DNA of 64,000 bases from Bombilactobacillus bombi. GTDB taxonomy: Bacteria > Bacillota > Bacilli > Lactobacillales > Lactobacillaceae. The position numbers were made by a program, and so were the translations under genes. The stretch is taken from the NCBI RefSeq assembly GCF_003522965.1, contig NZ_CP031513.1, forward strand, positions 558,001-622,000. The letters run 5' to 3'. Below the pieces are notes generated by a model that saw nothing but the letters and a program-made list of their open reading frames with translations, made no database searches and was not told the DNA's origin. Shown here in pieces: positions 1 to 9,123 of the stretch (the first letter of the stretch is position 1; every line of letters starts with the position of its first letter).

Positions 1-582
1 ATAGTTAATAGATGATTTGAAAAATAATTGTGTATTTAAAAAGGCTAATAAATAAAAAATTCCAGATATAAAGAGTGGTAGAGTAGTAAAACGCTTTATT
101 AAATAATTTGCAATAATAGGACCAGCTATTGCTGTCACATTAGCAATCCATATCTGAAGGGTATAACTAGAAAATTTTTTATTATTTTCAATTACATGAT
201 TACTAATATAAGTTTGGATACTCAATAAATTAAGGGATATACCAATACCAGTAATGAAAATCAAAAAAGAAATAGTGACTGTAGAGCCATGCAATATAAA
301 AATTGAAAAAAGACCGATTGCTGCCAACAAAGTGCCAAATGAAATAATCCTTTTCTCATAAATAAAACATTTTGGAAAAATCAAGGATATGGCACCTCCA
401 CCCTTGGTTGCAAAGCTAAATAAAGCAACTAATATCCCTACAATATGTGGCTGCAACCCGATATTTAAAAGTATTATACTCAATAACGGTACAAACAAAT
501 AATAACCTATACCCGTAAACAAACGATTATATGATAAAATGGATAAATTCTTTTTAATATTCTTTCTTTTATCTGACTTCAA
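1..582 (-). CDS. MFS transporter, N-terminal part (runs off the window)
   Basis: An open frame of 194 codons runs from a TTG start at 580-582 to the window edge. It encodes at least five hydrophobic segments typical of the N-terminal half of a major facilitator permease. The TTG overlaps the TGA stop of the upstream ATP-grasp gene (TTTGA), so the two are translationally coupled. Such a pairing with an ATP-grasp ligase recalls BacD/BacE of bacilysin biosynthesis, where the MFS protein exports the dipeptide and protects the producer. The export role is inference. The substrate cannot be read from this fragment. Confidence 0.75.
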   Translation of the reverse strand, partial: MKSDKRKNIKKNLSILSYNRLFTGIGYYLFVPLLSIILLNIGLQPHIVGILVALFSFATKGGGAISLIFPKCFIYEKRIISFGTLLAAIGLFSIFILHGSTVTISFLIFITGIGISLNLLSIQTYISNHVIENNKKFSSYTLQIWIANVTAIAGPIIANYLIKRFTTLPLFISGIFYLLAFLNTQLFFKSSINY

Positions 583-1853
583 ACTAATAACTCCGCTTTC
601 AGATCAAAACTAATATCGTTAACAACATCATTAGCAATATTATCGGCCTTTTCCATACTAGTACCAGTAGAAAAATATTCAAATAAAGTATTCTTGTTAG
701 ATTTTAGGGGTAATATAACATCACCCTCTTTTACTGACATACTAAATGAATGAATACTTTTATTCTTCTTAATTTTATTCAAACCAGTAATATGAGAGAT
801 TTTCCCCCAATTACTGGATACAACATAACGAGATGCGCAATAATTCAAATATTCATTTGGAATGTTTATGGTGGTATTATCACCAAGCATAGTACTAAGG
901 ACATATTTTATAGGACTAATGTTCAAACTGGATTCAATCATTTCTGGAATGAGGCCACCACCCAATCTAGGGTTAATATCAACATATTCAATATAATTAT
1001 CAGCACCTAGAATAAATTCAATATGCAGAGCACAATTTTTAAATCCCAATAAATTAATTACCTTTGATGTTTTATTTTTAACACTTGTAATATTTGATAT
1101 CTCGTCATTAGCAGGGAAATTGGCTCCTACTTCTACGAAATATGGTGCTCCACTAAGTTTACGATTAGTAATGCCGAAGTAATTATTTACACCATTAATA
1201 TTTAAACATTCTATACTATAAAGTAGTCCTGGAACATAAGTTTCTACTATCATTTCTTTTTTTGAAATTAAGCCACGTCCAAATCCATGAAAATTTTGCC
1301 AAGAGTTGAAGGCCATTTTTAATTCATCTAAATTATCACAATATTGTACAGACACACTAGCAGAACCATCAATTGGTTTAATTATGCAGGGAAAACCAAT
1401 CTTTTCGGGTACATTTTGTAGATCCTCTAAATTAGAAATAAGAAGAGATTTAACATTAGTAAGATGTTCGTTTTGAAGAAGACTGCGCCACGTAAACTTA
1501 TTACGAGCCTTACAAATAGGAACATAATTGTTATTTGAAATTCCTAATTGCTTTCCAATGTATGCAGCCAACTCTACATACAATTCACTAAAGCTCATAA
1601 CTAAATCTAATTTTGTTTTAAAAAATCTATCTTTTAAAAAATTGACACATTGCTCTCGTGAATTCATACTGGTTGAAAATTCTAAAACATGGTTTGCCTT
1701 ATTTAAGGGATTACCCTCTGGAGTATCATAAAATTTTTTATTAGAAGTGAGGACATAACTTGTAATATTATTATTTTTACAATATTCTAATGCTTTAGCT
1801 CCAGAGCTCTCCATTCCGGGATTTATTTCAACAAATAAAATTGTTTTACTCAT
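579..1853 (-). CDS. ATP-grasp domain ligase (amino-acid ligase-like)
   Basis: This 424-residue protein has a full ATP-grasp fold. The start MSKTILFVE follows an AAGGAG ribosome site seven bases upstream; a longer reading from 1874 is not needed. An N-terminal pre-ATP-grasp domain covers about residues 1-120. The ATP-binding segment includes GFPCIIKPIDGSAS near 160, and the metal-binding motif VDINPRLGGG is near 300, so the site looks intact. Proteins of this shape join a carboxylate to an amine through an acyl-phosphate, as in the L-amino-acid ligases BacD and YwfE. The overlap with an MFS gene suggests production and export of a small dipeptide-like compound. The exact substrate is unknown. 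Confidence 0.75.
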   Translation of the reverse strand: MSKTILFVEINPGMESSGAKALEYCKNNNITSYVLTSNKKFYDTPEGNPLNKANHVLEFSTSMNSREQCVNFLKDRFFKTKLDLVMSFSELYVELAAYIGKQLGISNNNYVPICKARNKFTWRSLLQNEHLTNVKSLLISNLEDLQNVPEKIGFPCIIKPIDGSASVSVQYCDNLDELKMAFNSWQNFHGFGRGLISKKEMIVETYVPGLLYSIECLNINGVNNYFGITNRKLSGAPYFVEVGANFPANDEISNITSVKNKTSKVINLLGFKNCALHIEFILGADNYIEYVDINPRLGGGLIPEMIESSLNISPIKYVLSTMLGDNTTINIPNEYLNYCASRYVVSSNWGKISHITGLNKIKKNKSIHSFSMSVKEGDVILPLKSNKNTLFEYFSTGTSMEKADNIANDVVNDISFDLKAELLV

Positions 1854-2069
1854 TTTATTACTCCTTATTATCATATTAATAAAAGTATCATCAACGCATT
1901 AAACAACGATCATTCTCTTAATAAATCAATAGAAACTAAATTTTCTAATAATATATAAATATAACCATCTTCTACACTTGTATTAAATTTCACAAAATTG
2001 ATACTTGATATTTTTATAAACAAGTTTGAAGTATTGTAAAAAGCAATGTGGGACTATAATTCAAATCAA

Positions 2070-2099
2070 AACTAATTTTAATTTGAATTAGTTTTTTTT
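2070..2099 (+). terminator. Small hairpin followed by T-run
   Basis: The arms AACTAATT and AATTAGTT with an 8-base loop are followed by eight T residues. No plus-strand gene ends just before it. It may be left over from a lost gene. Confidence 0.35.
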
Positions 2100-2215
2100 A
2101 GTTTTATCTCATTTTTTCTAATTCACTAAATTATACGTCCAATAAATTAAAGATGCAATTTTTTTAAATACATAATAATAAAGGTTCACCAGATTAGCTA
2201 AATTACAGCAAAAAA

Positions 2216-2700
2216 GTTAGACACTTGGGAACTTCTTAAACTGCATAAACAAAATATTAAAAAAGCAAAAACCATTTTAACTTAATTTTGGTTTTTGCTT
2301 TGTTGTTTTAACTAAGCTTTTAGAAATTTCAAGATATAATAAATAAACCTACTTGCTCGCTAGTTTTTTATGACGTTAAGTCTTGTTTTCGATAGGTATT
2401 AAGAAAACGATTCATTAAGCTAAAAAATATTTCCTTGGGCGCATTATAATAATAATTGCTCTTGCGTGACATGCTGGATGTTAAAAAACAACTCTTAGAT
2501 TCTGAGTTAATACAATATTGCTACCTATAATTTGAATGAATAATGGCCTTACTGTCTGCCGACAGCTGGACTGGATTAAATCTAAGGTCTCAATTAATTG
2601 TTGCTTATTGGCTGAATTAGATACTACCATTACAATAATTTCACCTTTGGCTTCATCAATTAATGTTAAAATATGGAACTATTGGTGGGAGAACACTTGT
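2216..2700 (-). mobile_element. Decayed IS3-family insertion sequence (3' half of transposase and right end)
   Basis: Read on the minus strand, broken frames spell recognisable pieces of an IS3-family OrfB: NSANKQQLIETLD near 2600, then MSRKSNYYYNAPKEIFF near 2440-2480, which matches the catalytic region usually written SMSRKGNxxDNAPMESFF. Stops and frameshifts make it non-functional. Downstream lies a terminator-like inverted repeat (GCAAAAACC/GGTTTTTGC) and a terminal GTTAGACAC end at 2216. The last 100 bases are nearly identical to the right end of the relic at 49913-50209, so both came from the same element. Confidence 0.7.
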
Positions 2701-3127
2701 TAGGTCCAGAATTATTGATTTTATTAAAGATGGTTTTTAGTTTCTTTTGAAAATAGTTATGTAGAGCGAAGCTTCTCTAAGGCAGCTATGGAGAGACAAC
2801 TTTCAAGTGACGACTTTTCAAATATTATTACAAGTTACCATAGAACTAATAGTTTTGTACAAATGTCTGAGAATAGATATAATTGGGTGAGAAACGAGCA
2901 TTTTTATTTAAATGGTTACGATACTTACTATGTAGTAGTTATGCTACTAATTACTATACAAATAACTGTACAATAAATATAACTCTCTCTGATTTATTAA
3001 AAAAGGTGAGAACATTAGTGATAAACAGTTTTTCGACACTATTTTTTTAAATAAGGATTTTGTTGAAATGAGTATGAGTACTTACCAAAAACTGTAAATC
3101 TTATTTAGAAGAAAGTGGTGTGTTGTA
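2701..3127. other. Gene-poor stretch before the MFS gene
   Basis: Apart from a 62-codon frame at 2788-2976 with no convincing ribosome site and no recognisable domain, nothing is seen here. It probably is the flank of the IS relic plus the leader of the gene at 3128. Confidence 0.4.
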
Positions 3128-4279
3128 GTGAAAAGAGTGTTGGTATACAATTTATTTTCGAATGTCATGTTTGAAATTGTTGTCTGGATGATATATTTAA
3201 AAAGTCAAGGTTGGTCTATAGGTGAAATTGCAATTTTAGAAGGAATGTTCACAATTTCACAATTTGCTTTTGAATTACCCTCTGGTGTTATTTCTGATAA
3301 GTTAGGGCACAAATTAACATTAGTGCTTGGTGAAATTAGTTGTTTTATCTATTTATTTGGATATTTCTTTCCGCATATTCATTTAGTTATATATATTTCT
3401 TTTATATTATTTGCACTCGGTTTATCTCTTATTTCGGGGACTGATGTTTCTATATTATATGACGCAATTCCTGTAAAAGAAAAAAGTAAATATATTAAGT
3501 ATTCAGGTATCTTTAATTCTATCGGGATTTTAGGTGTAGCGTTTGGTAATGCTGTTGGAGGGTGGCTAGCAAAGATATCCTGGACAACTCTATTTATTAT
3601 AGCTATAATTTTCAGATTTTGTGCGATTGTTGCTGCTATGAGCATTAACGAAGATAATTTGGAAAGTGTAGACGAATTACAGATGAAACAAAGTATTTTA
3701 AAAAAGATGTATCATTTTCTAAAGAATAGTAAAGAATATCAAAGACTACTTTTAGTGATTTGCTTTTCAGATGCAGCGGTGACTATATCATATCAATATG
3801 GGTCATTATTACTTTCTACAATTCATGTTCCCACAGAATTAGTATCGACTATTTTTGGTACTATATCTCTTTTAGGGGCTCTGGTATCATATTCTATTTA
3901 TAAGATAGTTAAAAAAATTGATGAAAATAAAATAACTTTGTGTCTGATTGAATTAAGTATGCTGCTAGCTTTACTTTTTATTACAAAAAATAAGATAGTT
4001 ATAATTTTCGGATTGATTATTATAAATGTTTCCTTCGAAATGTGGAATGTAATTTTAGAAAATAAAATTCAGAAAATTGTTTTAGAAGGTATACGTGCCA
4101 CTTCTATATCGACAATTAATCTTTTTACTTCACTTTTATTAACGATTGGTTCTTTTTTAATAAGTGCTATGTCTAAGAAAATATCCTTGGAATTAACTAT
4201 TGGTATATTAAGTGGATTTGGGTTATTTGTTTCAGGGTTCATTTTTATTTTCTATATGAGAAAAACGGAGGAAAAATAA
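3128..4279 (+). CDS. MFS transporter, 12 membrane segments
   Basis: A 383-residue integral membrane protein starts at GTG, with a GAAAGTGG ribosome site upstream. Hydrophobic segments cover the whole length. The loop sequence SGVISDKLGHKLTLVLG near residues 55-70 is the typical major facilitator motif A (GxxxDRxGxR-like). It resembles drug-efflux MFS proteins of Firmicutes, but no substrate can be assigned. The next reading frame, a decayed methyltransferase, originally began inside its stop codon, so the two probably formed a two-gene operon. The gene lies between an IS relic and that pseudogene, which suggests a laterally acquired segment. Confidence 0.8.
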   Translation: MKRVLVYNLFSNVMFEIVVWMIYLKSQGWSIGEIAILEGMFTISQFAFELPSGVISDKLGHKLTLVLGEISCFIYLFGYFFPHIHLVIYISFILFALGLSLISGTDVSILYDAIPVKEKSKYIKYSGIFNSIGILGVAFGNAVGGWLAKISWTTLFIIAIIFRFCAIVAAMSINEDNLESVDELQMKQSILKKMYHFLKNSKEYQRLLLVICFSDAAVTISYQYGSLLLSTIHVPTELVSTIFGTISLLGALVSYSIYKIVKKIDENKITLCLIELSMLLALLFITKNKIVIIFGLIIINVSFEMWNVILENKIQKIVLEGIRATSISTINLFTSLLLTIGSFLISAMSKKISLELTIGILSGFGLFVSGFIFIFYMRKTEEK

Positions 4280-4755
4280 TATACAAAATTCAAAATAACA
4301 ATTATAATAGCAATTTTGCGTTATTTTATGATGAATATTTAACAGGACGTGCAAGAAGATCAGCAAATAAAATTTTAAAAATCACAAAGAACTTAGAAGG
4401 AACTAATTCTGTCATTGACTTTGTATGTGGAACAAGAACTTTATTAGAAATATTTGACAAAAAAGGATGGAAAACAGCTGGAGTAAATTTATCGAAACAA
4501 ATGTTAAGTATAGCTAAAAGTAAACTACAAAGTACGGATTTATTTTTGAGTGATGTAACTCTTTTTAAGAGTAAAGATAAATATGATATGGTGGTTTGTA
4601 CTGCAGACGATTTCAAAGACCTTTTTTCTTTAGCATTTATTCTAAAATGTACTTTGCTATTCATAAATATCACCTCTAATTTTGTGGTACCACAAAAAAC
4701 AATCGATTTACCTAAAATTAATATCATCGTTAAAAATCTATATAATATTTTTTGA
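4279..4755 (+). pseudogene. Decayed class I SAM-dependent methyltransferase
   Basis: The frame from 4279 encodes NYNSNFALFYDEYLTGR, then SVIDFVCGTRTLLEIF and AGVNLSKQMLSIAKSKL, the early strands of a Rossmann methyltransferase. The glycine-rich SAM loop normally reads DxxCGTGT, but here the second glycine is Arg, and VDLS has become VNLS. The expected initiation codon, overlapping the MFS stop as TAATG in a functional copy, reads TAATA, so the start is ATA. The C-terminal half of the fold is missing: after about 110 residues the sequence becomes unrelated and stops. A shorter frame starting at ATG 4501 is only the tail. The three lesions together indicate a pseudogene. Confidence 0.75.
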
Positions 4756-4795
4756 TATGTTCTAGCTAATTTAATTCTGGATTATTGAAAAGCAC

Positions 4796-4835
4796 TTGCA
4801 CATTTATTTTATTGCTGTTATAGTGTTGTAGTACA
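4796..4835 (+). promoter_or_regulatory. Promoter with TGT(T/A)-N4-TACA element
   Basis: TTGCAC at 4796 and TATAGT at 4819 are 17 bases apart. The imperfect palindrome TGTTGTAGTACA (4824-4835) begins on the last base of the -10 box. The same 18-base block, with one change, occurs at 19009-19026 before the two-component operon. Confidence 0.6.
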
Positions 4836-4884
4836 GGCGGCACGGATGACAGAAATACAATATGAATGATAAGAGGTGGCAACT

Positions 4885-5802
4885 ATGCCAACAAATATTT
4901 TAAAAATTAATAATTTAAGTAAATATTTTGGGAAACGTCAAGTTTTACACCAGGTATCTTTCTCAATAAAGAAGGGGCATATCACGGGGTTAATTGGCGC
5001 TAATGGTGCTGGCAAAACAACGATTATGAAATCTATTTTAGGAATTACTGAATTTACAGGTACAATTCAGTTAAATCAAGAGCATATCGCAGTTAATAAA
5101 CATCTGCTGCTGCAAAATGTAGGAGCTTTAATCGAATATCCAGGACTTTATCCATTTTTAACGGGACGTGAACAATTACAGCTCTTTGCTACAGGAGATA
5201 ATCAGCACCAAAAAGTAGAAGATATAATTGAAAAACTTAATATCAAATCCTTTGCTGACAGTAAAGCCAAAAATTACTCGTTAGGTATGAAACAAAAATT
5301 AGGCATAGCTTTGGCGCTAGTTAATCACCCCCAACTAGCTATTTTAGATGAACCAATGAACGGGTTAGATCCGCAAGCAACCAAAGAATTGCGAGATTTA
5401 ATTGTTACTGAAAAAAATAATGGTACTTCTTTTTTAGTCTCGAGTCATATTCTAAGTGAACTACAAAAATTAGCTGAAGATGTCGTTGTTATTGATAAAG
5501 GACGGGTTATTAAAGATACAACAATGACACAATTATTACTGGCTAATCAGCAGTATATCTTAATAGATACTGATAATAATAAGTTAGCCCAGCAATTGTT
5601 AACTGCAGCAGGTTATCAATGTACTGAAACAAAAGAGCACTTACAAATTAGCAAAACACCTCAAGTTTCAATTGGAATAATACTTAAATTATTGTTTGAA
5701 CATAATATTGAGATTAATGATTTTCAACAAAAAGCAGGTGACCTAGAAGAATCTCTCTTAGGAATTCTGAATAATGAATCTGACTTAAGAAAGGAGGCTT
5801 AA
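4885..5802 (+). CDS. ABC transporter ATPase, BcrA/LanF immunity type
   Basis: The 305-residue ATPase starts at ATG 4885 behind AAGAGGTG; an in-frame GTG at 4876 lies within the ribosome site. The Walker A GANGAGKTT is near residue 40, the signature YSLGMKQKLGIA near 135, and Walker B LAILDEPMNGLD near 155. The Q-loop position reads LIEYPG, with Glu in place of Gln, the E-loop known from LanF and BcrA transporters that remove bacteriocins or bacitracin from the membrane. About 90 C-terminal residues follow the ATPase core. It pairs with the permease gene 2 bases downstream. The function as peptide immunity is inferred from family and motif. Confidence 0.85.
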   Translation: MPTNILKINNLSKYFGKRQVLHQVSFSIKKGHITGLIGANGAGKTTIMKSILGITEFTGTIQLNQEHIAVNKHLLLQNVGALIEYPGLYPFLTGREQLQLFATGDNQHQKVEDIIEKLNIKSFADSKAKNYSLGMKQKLGIALALVNHPQLAILDEPMNGLDPQATKELRDLIVTEKNNGTSFLVSSHILSELQKLAEDVVVIDKGRVIKDTTMTQLLLANQQYILIDTDNNKLAQQLLTAAGYQCTETKEHLQISKTPQVSIGIILKLLFEHNIEINDFQQKAGDLEESLLGILNNESDLRKEA

Positions 5803-5804
5803 TA

Positions 5805-6578
5805 ATGATTACTTTGATTAAACAAGAAAGTTACAAATTACTGAAACGTCCGAGTACTAAATTTTTTGTTCTATTTATGATTATTTTCCAAGCAATTATC
5901 GGTTTTTATGCGAAGAACTATCCAAAAAATATTGCTCCTAAAGAAGCCTTTATGGATAATTTTTATGCTTCTGTGTTGATTGCGATTTTTTTAATTTCTT
6001 TAGGCAGCACGATTATTACTAATGAAGTGCAGTATGGAACTTTAAAGACTTTGTTATATCGGAAATATTCCTATAATCAAATTTTAATTAGTAAATGGAT
6101 TACGTTATTTTTGTATGCGGTTAGTTTGTATATTATTAGTATTTTTAGTTCATGGTTAATTAAAATAAGTTTCTTAGGTCGACAATTTCAATTAACAGAT
6201 CATATAAATAAGACCCAATATGTATGGCAATCTTGGCAAGCAACTAATATTAGTGAATTTTTGACATTAGTATTTTTAATGAGTTTCGTATTATTATTGG
6301 CAACAATGTTTAATAACTCGACTCCTGCAATTATCGTGGGAATAATGGTTTATTTTGCGGCTTCTATTTTTAGTCAGTTAATGTATATGTTATTAGATAA
6401 AATCCAATGGTTAAAGTGGTCACCCATAAATATGATGAATTTAGGAGCGCAATTAGACAATAATCATTTGGAAAGATTAACTCATTTAAATTTATCGACC
6501 CTTACTAGTGGTTATCTACTATATATGATTATCTTTTTATTATTAGGAGTAGTTATTTTTCGGAAAAGAAATAGTTAA
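5805..6578 (+). CDS. ABC-2 type permease, partner of the upstream ATPase
   Basis: The 257-residue protein has six predicted membrane helices and ends in FRKRNS, as do the other LanE/BcrB-like permeases in this region. ATG follows AAAGGAGG by 7 bases. It starts two bases after the ATPase stop, so the pair forms one transporter. The motif SLGSTIITNEVQYGTLKTLLYRKYSYNQ-like stretch after helix 2 (a short cytoplasmic coupling segment) is shared in spirit with the permeases at 8349 and 9124. A terminator follows at 6675. The substrate is not known; a membrane-active peptide is likely. Confidence 0.8.
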   Translation: MITLIKQESYKLLKRPSTKFFVLFMIIFQAIIGFYAKNYPKNIAPKEAFMDNFYASVLIAIFLISLGSTIITNEVQYGTLKTLLYRKYSYNQILISKWITLFLYAVSLYIISIFSSWLIKISFLGRQFQLTDHINKTQYVWQSWQATNISEFLTLVFLMSFVLLLATMFNNSTPAIIVGIMVYFAASIFSQLMYMLLDKIQWLKWSPINMMNLGAQLDNNHLERLTHLNLSTLTSGYLLYMIIFLLLGVVIFRKRNS

Positions 6579-6674
6579 AATGAATAGCTAGAGTTACTTA
6601 AAAAAGCTCTATTCGAGTATCACTTCTCATGTAAACCACTTAAAGGAAGTGGCAAATTAGTTAAATAAATGTGT

Positions 6675-6714
6675 TGTCCTGTAACTTGCAAAAGTTATAA
6701 TAGGACATTTTTTT
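6675..6714 (+). terminator. Rho-independent terminator
   Basis: The stem TGTCCT...TAACTT pairs with AAGTTA...AGGACA and is followed by a T-run. It closes the ABC operon 4885-6578. Confidence 0.8.
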
Positions 6715-6842
6715 GTTTCTGAGTGATTTAGTTCCAAATAGCAACGTCAACAAGAGTTTTTTAAAACTTATGACAGTCTTATAACCAAAAGACAATTACT
6801 TATAAAATTTATTCTAGATTAGGCTCGAGGTTCAGTAAGCCT

Positions 6843-6902
6843 TAACTGTCAGGTAACTGGCGGGTGACTGTCGTGTACAAACTTTAACTTTAAATCTATG
6901 AT
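6843..6902 (+). promoter_or_regulatory. Triple 11-bp direct repeat and promoter of the XRE gene
   Basis: Three abutting units, TAACTGTCAGG (6843), TAACTGGCGGG (6854) and TGACTGTCGTG (6865), repeat with an 11-base period. They run into TGTACA (6874), which is 17 bases before TATGAT (6897). The start ATG at 6909 lies six bases after the -10 box, where transcription would begin, and no ribosome site precedes it. The rest of 6715-6842 shows nothing recognisable. Confidence 0.6.
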
Positions 6903-6908
6903 AAGAAT

Positions 6909-7418
6909 ATGAATAAAACTTTAATCCCAGAATTAAGAAGGAAAAAGAGTTGGACTCAAGAATATCTTGCTGACAAGTGCGGTCTCAGTGTGAGAACTAT
7001 CCAAAGATTAGAATCGGGAGAGGACGTTAGTACAGAAACATTAAGATTAGTTGCTGAGGCTTTGGCTGTCAAGGTGGGAGATTTATTTGAATCAATTCAA
7101 GATAGAACAAAAGAAGATGAGGTTGAACAGATTAATAAGGAACAAGTTTTACAATTAAAGCAAAGAAACGCCAAAAGAAGATTGATTAAGACAATAGCTA
7201 TATGGATATTTATTTCAGGAATGATAGTAATTGGATATGCTATTTCTTCTTTTCCTAACAATAATTTATTGCAAATTATTGCGATTCCCATTTGGTTAAT
7301 TGCTTGGCCAGTTGGTTTTGCAATTTTGAAAGCTTTAGATACTATCTGGTTAACCAATAAGTTAGATAAAAAATATCCAATTACTAGGGGCTTGGATGGT
7401 TATCATATAAGGAAATAG
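6909..7418 (+). CDS. XRE-family regulator with C-terminal membrane helices
   Basis: The 169-residue protein has an N-terminal helix-turn-helix (residues 5-60; WTQEYLADKCGLSVRTIQRLE is the recognition unit, split here as WTQEYLADKCGLS and VRTIQRLE), a charged linker, and two hydrophobic segments at about 98-118 and 122-145. Membrane-tethered XRE proteins of this build often sit beside ABC exporters and control them. It lies between two peptide-immunity ABC operons and probably regulates the downstream one. The gene lacks a Shine-Dalgarno sequence and may be translated from a leaderless mRNA. Confidence 0.8.
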   Translation: MNKTLIPELRRKKSWTQEYLADKCGLSVRTIQRLESGEDVSTETLRLVAEALAVKVGDLFESIQDRTKEDEVEQINKEQVLQLKQRNAKRRLIKTIAIWIFISGMIVIGYAISSFPNNNLLQIIAIPIWLIAWPVGFAILKALDTIWLTNKLDKKYPITRGLDGYHIRK

Positions 7419-7471
7419 TAAGTTATAAAGTTGGTAGTGACACATAGGCTGGATGAGGGAAAGGAAAAGAA

Positions 7472-8359
7472 ATGTTAGAGGTAAATAATCTTAATGTAGA
7501 TATTGGAAGAAAAAAAATAATTAAAAATATAACTTTTCAAGTTAAAACAGGAGCAATTGTAGGCCTAATCGGTCCTAATGGAGCTGGTAAAACAACCATT
7601 ATGAAAACCATACTGGGATTGACTAAGTTTACTGGCCAAATTAGTATGGATAACCATCCTATTACAGAAGGCAATCATAAGATTCTGTCTGAAGTTGGAG
7701 CCCTCATTGAGAATCCAGCCATTTATCCATTTCTCACAGGACTCCAAAACTTGAAATTATATTCCCATGATAAAAATAATATGCAGCAAATAGTTATTCA
7801 ATTAGGTCTAGAAAAATATATTGAAGATCTGGCCAAAAATTACTCATTAGGTATGAAACAAAAATTAGGTATTGCGATAGCCTTATTGAATCAACCAAAA
7901 CTGGTTATTCTAGATGAACCAATGAATGGATTAGATATAGAAGCGACTATTTTAGTTAGAAAATTAATCCAGCAATATGCCCGCTCAGGAACTTCTTTTT
8001 TAATTTCCAGTCATATTTTAGGTGAACTTCAAAAAATTATGAGTGAAGCAATTATTATTAATGAAGGAAAACTAGTGATTAATCGAGCGATGAGTAGATT
8101 TCAACGTATAAATCACCAGCATTACCAGATTTTAAGTGAAAACCAAAAAATAGCAAGTGATCTATTAGCTAAAAATAATATTCAAATAAAGAAAAGTGGC
8201 AACTATCTGTGTATTGATGCAAAGGATGTTTTTTTAGCAGAAGATTTACTTTATAAAAATAATTTGCGATTATTGGAATTATTACCTAAAAAAATAGATT
8301 TTGAACAGGTAGTTGTATCTTTATTAAAAAATCAGGAAAGAGATATTTATGAAGAATAG
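7472..8359 (+). CDS. ABC transporter ATPase, BcrA/LanF immunity type
   Basis: The 295-residue ATPase is a paralogue of the one at 4885. It has Walker A GPNGAGKTT (near 38), the E-loop LIENPAIYPFLTG, the signature YSLGMKQKLGIA and Walker B LVILDEPMNGLD. An AAGGAAAAG ribosome site precedes ATG. It lies 53 bases after the XRE gene and overlaps the next permease by 11 bases. With the two permeases at 8349 and 9124 it makes a LanFEG-like complex with one ATPase and two different membrane subunits. LanFEG complexes expel lantibiotics or related peptides; that role here is inferred. Confidence 0.85.
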   Translation: MLEVNNLNVDIGRKKIIKNITFQVKTGAIVGLIGPNGAGKTTIMKTILGLTKFTGQISMDNHPITEGNHKILSEVGALIENPAIYPFLTGLQNLKLYSHDKNNMQQIVIQLGLEKYIEDLAKNYSLGMKQKLGIAIALLNQPKLVILDEPMNGLDIEATILVRKLIQQYARSGTSFLISSHILGELQKIMSEAIIINEGKLVINRAMSRFQRINHQHYQILSENQKIASDLLAKNNIQIKKSGNYLCIDAKDVFLAEDLLYKNNLRLLELLPKKIDFEQVVVSLLKNQERDIYEE

Positions 8360-9107
8360 TTTGAGGCAGGAGTTTTATAAATTCAATTATCAAAAAACAC
8401 CAATATATGGGTTTTTAGCTTTACTAGTCTTAATGATATATACACTTTTATCTGGAAACGTTAATAAAAGTATGATTACTCAGGCTTTTGGAGCTGGTCA
8501 ATGGTTATCCATCATTATGATAACCATTAGTTCCACATTTTTAACTATGGAATATAAGAATAATACTATGATTACATTACTATATAAAAGCTCAAGTAAG
8601 TTGCAGGTTTATCTTTCTAAAATTTTAGTAATGATTATTTACAGTATATTTTTGTTGGTTATAAGTTTTGTATTCACTTTAATTTTGAAAGCGATATCCA
8701 CAGGTGATAAATTTTCATGGATCGAACTATATGGTCAGAATACTTTATTTAGTGGCTTAATACTGACGTTAATTGGCACATTTATCTATTTGTTGTTTAC
8801 AATAAGTTTGGCATTTCTCTTAATTACTTTATTTAAAAATAATGCTGCTGTTATATGTTTAGGTTTGGTTATTGCGTTTTTAGGGGCGTCTTTATCAAGT
8901 GTTATTATGGATAATTTTCCTCGTTTAATCCCTTTGATAAAATGGAACCCATTAAATATGATATATGTTATGAACCAATTGAATAAAACCCCAATTTTTT
9001 CTAATATTTCACATCTTAGTAATTGGCAACTGATCAACGGAAATATAGTTTATATATTGATTTTTAATTTGTTAGGGTACTTATTATTTAAGCGGAGCCG
9101 TGTTTAA
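8349..9107 (+). CDS. ABC-2 permease (LanE/LanG-like), first subunit
   Basis: The 252-residue protein has six predicted helices and the family tail FKRSRV. It begins inside the end of the ATPase gene and is followed within 16 bases by a second permease. Residues KYNNTMITLLYKSSSKLQ-like after helix 2, together with KWNPLNMIYVMNQL before the last helix, match the equivalent positions of the permeases at 5805 (KWSPINMMNLGAQL) and 9124 (RWNPLNMINLTQQY). The shared pattern shows that the three are paralogous. Confidence 0.8.
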   Translation: MKNSLRQEFYKFNYQKTPIYGFLALLVLMIYTLLSGNVNKSMITQAFGAGQWLSIIMITISSTFLTMEYKNNTMITLLYKSSSKLQVYLSKILVMIIYSIFLLVISFVFTLILKAISTGDKFSWIELYGQNTLFSGLILTLIGTFIYLLFTISLAFLLITLFKNNAAVICLGLVIAFLGASLSSVIMDNFPRLIPLIKWNPLNMIYVMNQLNKTPIFSNISHLSNWQLINGNIVYILIFNLLGYLLFKRSRV

Positions 9108-9123
9108 AGGAGGAAGTCAAAAG

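Noticed and set aside
2788-2976. 62-codon frame in the gap after the IS relic
   Set aside because: It has no convincing ribosome site, no recognised domain, and lies in degraded DNA.
4501-4755. Frame of 84 codons as an independent gene
   Set aside because: It is the tail of the methyltransferase remnant that begins upstream at ATA 4279.
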